Part shown: positions 36,101-48,100 of the stretch, one piece after another
How the letters are laid out: the number at the start of each line of letters is the position of its first letter
How positions within the stretch are numbered: the stretch's first letter is position 1
Assembly: GCA_031308135.1 (NCBI GenBank)
Contig: JAHLJT010000631.1
Coordinates: 260,812,355-260,876,354 of the forward strand
Source of the DNA: Acheta domesticus
Lineage: Eukaryota > Arthropoda > Insecta > Orthoptera > Gryllidae
Direction: 5' to 3'
Length of the DNA stretch: 64,000 nt
Notes under the pieces: generated by a model
The model's input: the letters and a program-made list of their open reading frames with translations, nothing else
The model's database searches: none
Told to the model about the DNA's origin: nothing
Position numbers and translations under genes: made by a program

Positions 36101-39100
36101 TGCGGTCGGTGCTCTGGGCTTCCAGGGTGATTCCATCTGTTTCTCGAATCATATCTTCGGAATCATCAATTTTACTGTGGAAATCATCTGCCTTCATTGG
36201 GGGGTCAGAGGACCCGTGCTATTCCATAGTGATCTTAGCAGTGTCAATGATCCATGTGCCTATACTTGGATTTATTTAGAGCTGCCCCTGACAGGTCATC
36301 AGCTGTTATGGTATCATCCAATCGGGCGCTTAACGTCACTACAGTGACGACGACTGTGATGACGTTCAACCTCCAGATTGGATGAAGCCGTCTACAGCTG
36401 ATTTACATCAAGCGCATCTCGAAACAAATCCAAATATAGTGTGTGAAAATGCCATCTTGGGCAGCCCCTATTTCTTTGTAGTTCGCTCTTGACAATTGCT
36501 TCGATCTCCTGCTCAATTGTCAGCTGGTCGAGAGGGTGGTCAGCTGTTAGGCTCTCGTCTGTAGATTTGGCATATTCTGGAGCTCGGAATGTACTCCATC
36601 TGCGAGTCCCTCGTTCGTGCATAATATGCATTAGGCTTCTCCGCGGAACACGTTCTATTCTTTCTCGCCGCATTTGCAGGACGTATTTTTGCGATATGAG
36701 CCTGTACAATCTCGTAGAGATCTATACATTCCTACGTTCTATAGATTTGAAGGGAAATAAACTTCTAAAGCACAATTGGAAATGAAGAGTGGGCCTCTGG
36801 TAATTTTTAGGCGAGAGGAAAGGAAAGGAGCGAGAGAAACGCGGATTGAAGTGGTTTGCGCCTGGACTTCTGTCCCTAGAAGGTACGTCCGTATTCTCTT
36901 CGACGTGTGTATACGTAACATTTTCTGTTACTTTGGCACAGAACACTCACCTTATAAAATCTCAGTTCGGGTTGGGGGGAATTTATTTCAAATTGTGAAC
37001 GTAGTATTTGTCAAGAAAATGACTCAGAAACCATTATGCCAAGTGCAGTGTTTTATAAAATTATATGTGATATATTCTTTATAAACGTGTTATCAGAAGA
37101 GTACATGGGAGCTTTGCAACTACCTGAGGAAGTTTCGTTATAAATGTAATGGATGCCCTAGCATCCTTCGTCGTAGATGTTTTTGTTTCTCTTTTTCTCT
37201 TCTGATTTACTCATGATATAAAGCCTATAAGTAAACACTAAAAAACTTACGTGAAAGATGAGCCCTGGGGCTGGAGTGTATCGCCTCACGTGCACGTAGC
37301 TAAGAATATCCAGCAGATGGCCCTCGCGACTCGCCGCGAAACACAATCTGCGAAACGAAAATATGGTTCGGTTCACTTTTCACTTCTCTCCACACTGAAT
37401 ACTGTTTTACAATGAATTATTTGGGCAAGACAAAAAAATCCTCTATGCATTTATAACGAGTGGATTTTCTCAGTCCTATTAACCCGAATTCACTTGCGGA
37501 ATTTGCAACTCTGTTGGCCCATACATTCATGTAGGGCCTACATGCCATCATGGAAATGGCATTAACTACCAGAGGCGGATTCAGAAAGAATTTCTGGAGG
37601 GGTAGGGCAGTGTCAGACATCCGAAATTTATTTAAAATTATTTTAAAACTTAGCTTGGTATTTTTAAAAAAGGTATTCATTAATGAAGTCGTTCTTTGGA
37701 ATGCCATGTGATCAATTTGTGGTATTCGTCTTGAATAAACTGAGTAAAATTATAGATACGTTGGGTTTGTTGGGATTATTGCTCAGATGCCCTCTTCCCA
37801 TAGATCTACCTTCGTTCAACACACGATAAAAAATATTACGAGTTACATTCACTAACTAATTATGGACAATAACCATATTGCAATATAAATAAGTTAAATC
37901 GCTTTGAAAGACATTAGACACAAAATTTTCTTTTAATTCCTCCAATGAAAATTTTAAAATTAGAAATAATTCCTACTTATAAGCAACAAAGACACCAACG
38001 CTGCCGACGTGCTCACCTGCCAGCAGCAAAGAGAGTTCCATTGGCAGATCCAAAGGTGGACACGGTGACGGACAATGGCATCAGCCAGGCCATCACGCCC
38101 AGGATCCGGTTGCCAAAGGTCTGCACATAACAGCACATGTGAAGTGTAGTCAAGAATTATTCAAAATACACCGACCTCTTTCATCATTAGCAAATAATGT
38201 TGCGCTATCAACCTACAAATTGAACAATTTTGTTACGCGACTTCACTACATCATGGCGTAGTCACTAACGTACAGGGTATTGTCACTTCTAAAATCCTTG
38301 CGCAACATGCCATTAACTTCAAATGGCTTTTGAATTAACTTCACGATGAAAACAAACAAACTAGAAATAAGAAACTTTGCAAGTCCTCTGCCAAACCATG
38401 ATGGGAAATAAAATGCCCTTGGGGTGTTAAACCAATTTTCTTTTCTTTTTAATACGTAAATGAGCACAAACTACCTCAAATGAACAAAACAACTTTATTA
38501 AAAGGAAGTACAGTAATGAATTTGTTTAAATATATCAAAATGTTATGCTTATTCAGAGTTATCAGATAAAGTTCCATCTTAAATTTCTCATCTCGTTCAT
38601 TTTAAAAGTGCTATGCATGTAATCTTACAAATGCTGTGTATTCTCTCTCTCTCTCTCTGCCTGTGTCTCGCTCTCCCTCCCGGCTTTCTCAATCGGCTCT
38701 CTCAAACAGTTCAGTATAGAATCCTGCTTTGATGAGTAAAATTGCAACATGCTTTCATTATTTTGCACGTGACCTGAAAATGATTTTTATGTGATATTGA
38801 TAATTCCAAAGTGACTACCGTTGCTGTTCTGGAATTAAAACAACTGCATTTTACACAAAGAGAAAAAAATTGGGTTTCATTCATTTAATTGAGCTGGCTG
38901 TTGACTAAATGCTATTGCTTAGTTGTGGTTAAATATTATAAATTCATTATCATTTAATAACGTTTGCGAAGTTGTAGTCGACTTTTCGTTGGATCAAAAT
39001 ACCCAGCTATAGGAAGCATTTTATAAAAATAGATTATGTGACCGCACTAGAAACGAATAATATGGAGGGGAAATCAGGGAACAAAAACCAATACCAATGA

Positions 39101-42100
39101 ATAGACTCAGGGCATTAATGAAATTCATTCATAATCTTTGATTCAATGTATACTTCAATTTACTTTCACATCTGAACCTCTTTTCCATTCTTATCATTTC
39201 TATTTCTCATTTAATGAATACACCTCTCTTGCTCTTGGGTAAGATTCCCTTAGACTGAATGAGAAGAATTTTTCTCTCTTGTGTTTCTTGCTCCTGTGAT
39301 GAAATTCTCCTGCTTGAGGGAACATCTGATGGAATTGCAAGATAAACCTTGAGAGATGGAAATCCCAAGAGAGACTGAACCATTTCAGAAGAGGGAAAGT
39401 TAATGAACATTACACTCAACATACCTGTGTAAAAAATAAAGTTCTTGTGAATAATGCAGGAAAGTAGCCGAATAGAATTATTGTTTGTAATGCGTTGGAT
39501 ACACATGGCGAACCAGCAAACCAAATGCATCTTTAAATTTAATCAGATATTATTTCAGAACAATTACAAAACAAAGACATTATCGTATTTATGTTTCTTT
39601 TCATTAAAATATTTCAAACGTACAAAATGTATTTCATATTACATACGAATTGTGATTACTCAAATATTTAAGAGATCACAATATCTCTCGCCCGCTCTCG
39701 AGATAATTCAAGAAGTGGCGACCGGTGGATTGTGAATAATATTAGGAAAGGCGGGATGTGTGTCCGAACTATCACATACATTTCACCTCTTTAACATTTT
39801 TTTGAACATGGAAAACTGTAGCATGTAGTGTACAACAGATTTGCAGGCATCGGGATTGTCAAAGATAATTTTTACGTTGATGACAAGATTGTTCTCACGT
39901 GAAAATAGATTTAAAAAATATTAAACAGTAATTTCATAAAACAGTAATTTATCATTAATCAGAGGTACAATACAACTATAGTTATTTATGAATTCAAAGC
40001 ACAATTGCAACTACACTTTTTTTACTTGAGACGAAAATCGTTTTCCGCTCGTTAAAGATTTGTGTCGAATTACTAAAGCATTGTAAGAGTTTGGTATACT
40101 CCTAATATTGCATCTTGTATCCTATGAATCAGCCATCACTTGAAAATCTCTTCACCAAATGAAGCGCGGGAAATTCTCGAGCAAAACTACATACTAATTT
40201 TTGAAATTTGAAAAGTTTTAGTGAAAATGGCACATCTGCCATGGACTTTAGCCAAAAGCGTTCGACAAAAAGATTTTTAGGCTATTGATTTTTTTATTTA
40301 CATGCGATACATTTATTAGAAAACAATAAATATTACAAGAAGAATACAATTTTAACTTTAACGGCACAATAAATACAATACAATTGATTTTATGGCAAAC
40401 CATTTACACCGTTCTAAAAATTTAAAAAAATTAAAAAGATTTATGACATGAGACTCCGAGGTTACCTTCAAAATTTTCAGGGGACAAACTGACCTCCTGC
40501 TCTCCTCCCCTATGCAACGCCTATGAATTCAGCGTATTGTGTTGAACCCTAAAAGTCCCTAAAATTAATTCTTCCTTTTGCAGGAGTTTAAATTGCAAAA
40601 TTGTCACGTTTTGAATAAAAATTACATGAAAAGTATTATCGTTTTTAAATAAGTATCTATGAATTTGATTTTATGTAATTATAAAAGAAAAGACCGCATG
40701 GAAAAATAAATCTCTTGTGTTTATAATAAAGGTAGAACAAGTTAAAAATGTCAAACTTTTCAATTTTCAAAATTTCTGAACTTTTAATCAAAATAGGACC
40801 TATGCCTTGTTTATATGCACACCTTACGTTATTCAATTGAAATTTTTGCCTAAGGAAACATTTACATTAGAGGTGCCACAAAATGGCACAGACTTGCTCG
40901 TACTAGTTTGTTTCCCTTTCTTTTGAGTCGGAACTACCTTTTCGGTTTTGTTCCATCCCCTTCCCGACTGTCCTCTATCAGCGCCTATCAAAGCTTCCCG
41001 AGGAAACTATCGATCCTCTCGGGGACAATACTCAGAGAGGGGCTTCCTCGCGCCTCCCGGAACTTCACGTCGAGATATCTCTTGGACCATCTCCGTCCTG
41101 TACAATTTAATATAAATGCCAGTGGCAGTCGCACGTAGGCCCACCTCGGGGCTCCTACCTGAGGCCTGGCTAACGGTGCTAGTAACGCCACCTTGCGATT
41201 TAAATTAGTAACTCTAGGTAGACAAACACGGGTAAACACACTTATCACACGTGTGTGGGAAATTGCTTTTTCCACTTTAGCCCCTCGGCCTCCTTAGAAC
41301 CAAGATCAACTACAACAATTATAGTTGGTTTTGCTACAACTAGTTACTTAAAATTGCTTCGCCTTGCCACCAGGACTGCAATGGTGTTCCATGATTTGAA
41401 GAATAGCCTGACTATTGTTCTAGGAGTACGGATCCCGAACCTCAATTATGCAGACAGATTGCACGCAATCTCAGAGGTGCGGGTCAGGGAAAAAAGTTAT
41501 TAAAGGATTCGGGTGTAGGGTGATACATGCGGGATTGTTAATACCTCCATCCAGCAAGCACTACTGAAGAATTTGTCTTACGCGGGATTTGAACTCACAA
41601 CCTTGGTGTCCACATACTTTGTCGCGCCTCCCTCAAGTCTGCCTACCACGAAACCGGCTAACTTTACCGCAATATATGTAACTGTTAGGTAAAATATTAA
41701 TATTTAAAGACAATTTAATCCATTTGTTAGTAAAATTGACTTTCTTGATGCATCTATGACCGGCCAATTATCTACTTCGCAACACTGAATCTATTTCACC
41801 CCAAAAACATTCAACGCCATTCCTTGTCATAGCAACATCACAAGAAAGTTTCTTTACTTTTAAAATCTTTCAACCTCGCACTCATTAATAAACAATTTTT
41901 TCCAACAGTAATTAACTACAGAAAACTGTGTACAATATAACATTTGCAGATCGTGACAATTAACATAACTGATTAGTCTTCTTTTCTTATTATTTACACT
42001 GAGTAAATTTTTTTATCAAAAAACACATGACAGTCATTTTCTCAATTTTTCAGACCCATAATAGAGTATTACAAATGAATATTCAGAATTTCGTAAACGA

Positions 42101-45100
42101 GCAAAACCTTTTTTCCTTGAAAAATTTATTGGAAAAAATTGGAGCTGTTTTTTGAGAAAATTTCGCGTGAGATTTTCTGAAAATGTATTCATTTGAACTC
42201 ACTTGCAAATGTAACAATTTGAGACTTATACTATACTTTTTACGTCATCATTTGAAGAATCACTTTCTTGCCGATTCTTCCTGGCGTCATACGCCTTACA
42301 TGATCCTTCCATCTTCTTTTGTGATCGGTTGCAATTTCTATTATTAGTTGCACCCGTAAATATTGCCTTATTTTGTCATTTCTAATGTGATCTAATAATA
42401 TGCAACCGTTTACAAATCGAAGAAAATTCATTTCTGACGTTTCTCTCTGGCTGTAATATTTTTCTGCAATAGTGTGGAAATTACCACAATTTTATAAATT
42501 TGTATCTGGGTTCTCCCTCCAATGTACCCCAATTCTATGTGGAATAATTCTTTAAGAAAATACTGGCGCTAGTGGAGTTTTGAGACGGACAGGGACAGAC
42601 ATTAAACAAGTGGTGCTAAAACAGCACGTACTTTCACGCGAAATTATGCAAAAAGTACTCAAATTTTCGAAAAATTGTACATGACCTTATTTCAAAATCT
42701 ATCTTTAAGGAACAGATTTCATTAAGAAAAAAAATCTATTTTCATAATTGTAGTTCTAGTAAGACGCCGAAAAACTTTTGAATTTTTGCAATTTTCGAAA
42801 AATTAGAGCTTTTAACGAAAACGAGACCTGCATTATTTTCTTAAACGTTCTTCAAACTATCCAGCAAAATTTAATAAAAATAATGGAGCTATATTTTTGA
42901 ACATTCTTTAAATGTGACAAGGGCTTCATGTAAAGAACCCTCCAAATTTAAAATATCGGTTTTAAATTCAAAAGGCTGCAATATCAGTCAGATCGTTAGG
43001 GGAATATCAGTTTTGGAGAAAAATTGGCTGAACGGATTAGGCCAGTGGTCCTCAAACTTTTTAAACGGGGTAGTTCACTGCCCCTCAGGCCGTCGGAGGG
43101 CCGGATTGTATAGTGCGATTTTTCTAACTCTGCCTCTCAAGCCCCGTTGGCCGATCACACGGCATTTCGCGTCTTTCTCGGTCCTGCCGCTAGATGTCAC
43201 ATGGTCGCAAGCACTGCTTGATACGGTCGCGATCATGCGATATCTATTGGCATTACTGAGAAAGACTCGAGGTACCGTGACATTCGATCGTGAAGACAGG
43301 CCTTTCCATATGCGCAATCACGAAAAATATGGAATTGCATGATGTTCCGCGGTCTAATAATAACAAACACTGTGAAATATAAATTATTGACTTACCTACC
43401 CGACAACTGGAATTAGCAGTTCAAGTTCACAAATTCCTCTCACTGAATCGTGTGTTGTGTCTCGCTCACTCACGCTCGCGCGCCACAATGAACAAACGAA
43501 TATTTGAGAAAGAGAGTGTTGCCAGCACTTAATTGCTCTATTAGCGCTGTAAGTACTACTAAATGACGAAAAAATGAAAAACTCAAATAATTTTGTGATA
43601 AATGTTGAGTTTACTCGTACATATAAAACAATTTTATTTATAAATATATGATGAAAGACGTGCCAGTTTGGAAAGCAATGGTTGGTCACATATCACATGT
43701 TACTGTGGGACTTCCCTGGACTGAGTGGAATAGGTCGGATTCACGACCTGTCAAAACGTCTGAGGGCCATTTCTAACACTACTATTGCTTCAGGCAATGA
43801 CAGGCCTACCGATAACATATAGTCATAACGCGAGCAGATCCCAAACTTCCTCAGATTGCGCTAGCGAAATGTGCAGCGTGGTAAAGAGGATAACGTAAAT
43901 CATCGATATTGCTTTATTCAAAACAATTTTTAAAAAAACACCGATGTTTTGGCAACAAAATATCGAAGTGAAGAAAACATCGAAAGCAAAATATCGATGT
44001 TTCTGGTGGAAAACATCGTTGTTTTAAAACCATCGATTTTTTTGCCATCCGTAGACACCTTAACACATAATAAAAAAATGTGCGGATTTTAAGAAAAAAA
44101 ATCATTAAACCATAAAATCCCGGCGGGCCGTATACATGTCCTCGGCGGGCCGCATGTGGCCCGCGGGCCGTAGTTTGAGGACCCCTGGATTAGGCGGTAG
44201 CGTTGTTTACAGACAGACGTTGTGTCGTCATTCGATTTTTCGGCATCAAGGATCGACAAAACAAGAGTTCTGGCTACATCACGTGTTACAGGATTTCCCC
44301 CTTAAATTTAGCAACTAGATTTATTCACGTTTTCGTTAGCAGGGCTAAGTAATAAGAATTTTTCTGCCGAAAATTCGCCTTTTTTCGCGTAGCATTACAT
44401 ATCTTTCTCTCTCCTGCGTAAGAGGTAGCAAGAAAATAGAAACGGCATCAGGAAACGTGTATTTCCGCCAAAATCTCGACATTGTTTTTTGTTCAGCAAT
44501 ATTCAACTTTCTCTATTATTACGTATATTAGAAAGAAAAAACAAAGTTGCAGCCTTTTAAAAAAAACTTTTGAAAACGTCATTGGGACGAAAAGTATCAC
44601 GAAAGATTAAAAAAAATATTATATTTTTTGAGTGTTTGAATATTGAAAGCTCAAGTGGGCAGTGCAAAGGATTACTCACCACTGCGACGGCTTCCGACTC
44701 GACCATCTCGGCGGCCGACATGACCGCCAGGTAGGAGATGTTGATGAGCAAGTAGCAGAGGGTGACGAGCGGGATGCCGATGCCGATGGAGCGGGGGAGG
44801 TTCCTGCGGGCACACGCGGCGGCGGCGGTCAGGGGCGCGGCCGCGGCCCCCGCGCGGCCGCCGCTGCCCCCCCTCGCCCCCCCTCGCCACTTGCGCACAC
44901 AGCAAAGCGACTCTTTTGGGAGGCGGCTTTAGCCCTTCATATAAGCAAGTCCAGAGGATAAAATTCCAAGGGTAAAGAGGTATCTACCACAATAGTAGAC
45001 CAACATTTTTTAACGTGTAGAAAATTTAGCCATACACGTGTTTCAGGAGTGTTTTTCCCATCATCAGTGGCTCCAAGTAACACAGATTAAACACACATTA

Positions 45101-48100
45101 AATAATGGTCTACATAGTGCTCCGTCCTAGGACAGACTCTTTTGAGTTCTGAGACTCTTGAGTCTTGAGACTCATTTGAGTCTGTCTCCGTACCTCGTAC
45201 GATGCACAAAATGGCGGTATCCTAGGACGGAGCACTATGTAGCCCTTTATTTAATGTGTGTTTAATCTGTGTTACTTGGAGTCACTGATGATGGGAAAAA
45301 CACTCCTGAAACACGTGTATGGCTAAATTTTCTACACGTTAAAAAAATTTAGTCTACTATTGTCGTAGATACCTCTTTAGCCTTGGAATTGTATCATGGA
45401 GTACCACAAAATTTCTGCTGCCACCACAGAATTAATGTCCAGAGGAAATTATTCATTGATAAAACATATTTTTCTGAAGGTTTATTCAATTCTTTTTAGG
45501 TTTGGTGAGGCATATTTGTCTACTTTAAAGTATTTTGGTAGTACTTATTAAATGTATTATTGACATTAAATACACGATATCTGATTTCATTATGTAGTCT
45601 TATTAAATTTAAATTGCGTAATTCAGCTATAGAAACATATGTAGCATTTAAGAAGGTAGTTTTTGCTTTCGAGTTAATCTCAAGATGTCGGAAGTATTGT
45701 GTGATTTCAGTATTCATCCGATATTTCAAAAGGGAACTGTCCATATAACTGATAGTTCACACTTTAAAGGGTAAGTGCTTTTTGCCGTTTCAATTCATTA
45801 ATCCATTCTTACTTTAACGCCTTATACTGGAGACATTGTTTTTGTAATCTCAGTTCAGTTTCCAATTAGAATTTCTGAGATTAATTTTTCAATAATTATA
45901 AATAAAGAGAGCCGCTTTGCTGGCATTGAAAAGGCGAGCATGTATATCACATTCCGGGAAGAGGCGTTTTGAATGTCAGCGACCACCGGCGGTTTCAGGT
46001 AGTTTTAATTTCAACAAGACTACTGGGTGTACGAGAATCATTCAAAGAAAAGGTAGATTTCAAGCGATTATATACAATTTTTTGTCTCCAAAATATAATC
46101 TTACTTCAGAGACCAAAAAGTACATTCACAGCCATCTTAACTAATGTCTGCTGCCCAGACCTGTAAATTTAGAAAAATATTCGCAATAAAATTAATTCAA
46201 ATAAAAAATGAATAAGTTATATAATAAAAACGGAGATAGTTCTTAATGAAAAATATGGATGAATTTTATTTAGAGAAAAAATATATAGTAATTCAGTTCT
46301 TTGTAGAAAATGTATTTTGTTAAAGAGTTGATGGAAACTTACATTTAACAGGAGCTTTAGGTAAACTCTCAAGTACTTACTTGGATTGTGAATAAAAAGC
46401 AAATATTTACCATTTTTAGCAGTTACTATCTGATTTACACGGTTACTTTCCAATTATAAGTTACAATTCTCAGTTATAAAATAAGTTTGAAATTTATTAA
46501 CCTTGTTTGGAAATCAATTTTAAAACAGGATTAACAAAATTTTTGAATTGGCAAAATGATAGAGGGGAATTGAAATTTTGGCCCACTTCACTTTGGAACT
46601 TTATAAGATTACTATTGGCGAAGTCCTCTATAGAAGCGTCTATGGTTTACAGTAATGCAAATGTTTTTTAAATAGGTTAACATTGAATAAAATTTGTAAT
46701 AAACGAAATATAAAACAGTAAGAGAGATTTTTCTGTTGATCATTTCTGGTTTTCTGCGAACTTCATTTATTTCCTTTGCAATGGAAAATTAAAGAGGCAA
46801 TAAAAATAAAATAGAAGATGGCTATGAATATCTCAATATAACTAGGAAACGTAGTTTTTTGAGGAAGACCCTTTTGATTTTCTTCTCGTACACCAACAGT
46901 GTTATTAGAAAAAAATGATTGAAGAACTTGTAAGAGATATTTGGAGCTGAACTTTTACTCTCTCCATAACTGAGTTCTTCTTACAGCAGTGACTTCCTTT
47001 GCAATGGATTATTCAGCTGTCAGAGGCGATGTCAAGCGCTCTCTCCATGAAAACACCTTGCATGCTGCAATAAGCAAGTGATCATTCTCAATGTCCCTAC
47101 CTGCATTAGCATTTTTATCGAGTTGTTGCAGCTTCTACGTCTACACGCCCGCATCGACGACACAGAGATTGTTTGTCCCGGTCAGGGTAGCCCGTCGACA
47201 ATTTCATTCTGCTTGTTAACGAAATACGCCAATGGCGACGACGAACACGAAATAAAGCAGGGCGAGCGGGTTTATGCGGTTCGCTACCACCAACACGCGG
47301 CGTTTTATTAAAGCGCGCCGTATTTCAGGGAGCGGCTATTTTCGAACGGGGAACCTCGAAATAGACCCGAACGAGCGGTGGAGAGCGACGCTGGTCCAGC
47401 GATGCGTGCATCTTCTCTGAGAAAAGTCTGAAAAAAGGATCGGTTTTACGTTTCAGTATTTGGGTGTAGAATGTAATTGGTCTAATAAAACTGAATCGGA
47501 ATTGAGAAAGAACATGAATGTATATTCGTAATTTCGTTTAATTTGGTTGACATATTTCCTGAATTTAATTTTGTGGTGATTCATTAATTGTCAGGTTGTT
47601 ACTAATTTCATGCAGTTATTCATTGGATCATAACACGTTTGTTTAGTTTTCTGAAATTTAATGAAGAATAGTGAGATGTGTACAAAATGACTAGTCTACA
47701 TATGTGTAGAATAATTGTAATAAATCAATATATTGTTACGGTGCGACATTTCTTTATTAAAAATGACGAAATTTCCTTGGGAAAATAATGTAAAATTTTG
47801 AGGTGTCCGAACATTCATAGTAAACAACAACGTACTCAAGATTCGGAGTTCGCTTTCAGAAATATGGTTCTTAAAAAATTGTATCGAGCACTGTAGCCGG
47901 AGGTGTTTGTTTCGTTCACATAAAAAAAATAACTGAAGGCAAAAGCTAACAAATGTGTAACACCTTTTAACAGCATTTGATTGTCCTAATGATTATGTTA
48001 TTGAAAGCTTTGTGCTAAGTAAATCGATTCAGAACCTTCGATGACTCTCTTTTGTAAATTTCCGAGATAGAACGTTGGCACTAATAAGTACAGCTCAGAA

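Larger units (their letters stand above)
44962..45390. mobile_element. Foldback element with 171-bp inverted arms
   Basis: Arms at 44962-45132 and 45220-45390 are near-perfect inverted copies (AATTCCAAGG at the outer left end, CCTTGGAATT at the outer right, TCCTAGGA at both inner ends). The 87-bp loop is rich in GAGACTC/GAGTCT motifs. No coding frame. It lies 159 bp from the transporter exon at 44680-44803, so the intron transcript would form a very stable hairpin. Both arms carry a hammerhead-like core, described separately. Confidence 0.9.

Noticed and set aside
44557..44898. 113-codon - strand frame, and GC-rich frames opposite it
   Set aside because: Only 44680-44803 is coding (a transporter exon). 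The rest is intron read-through or antisense shadow.
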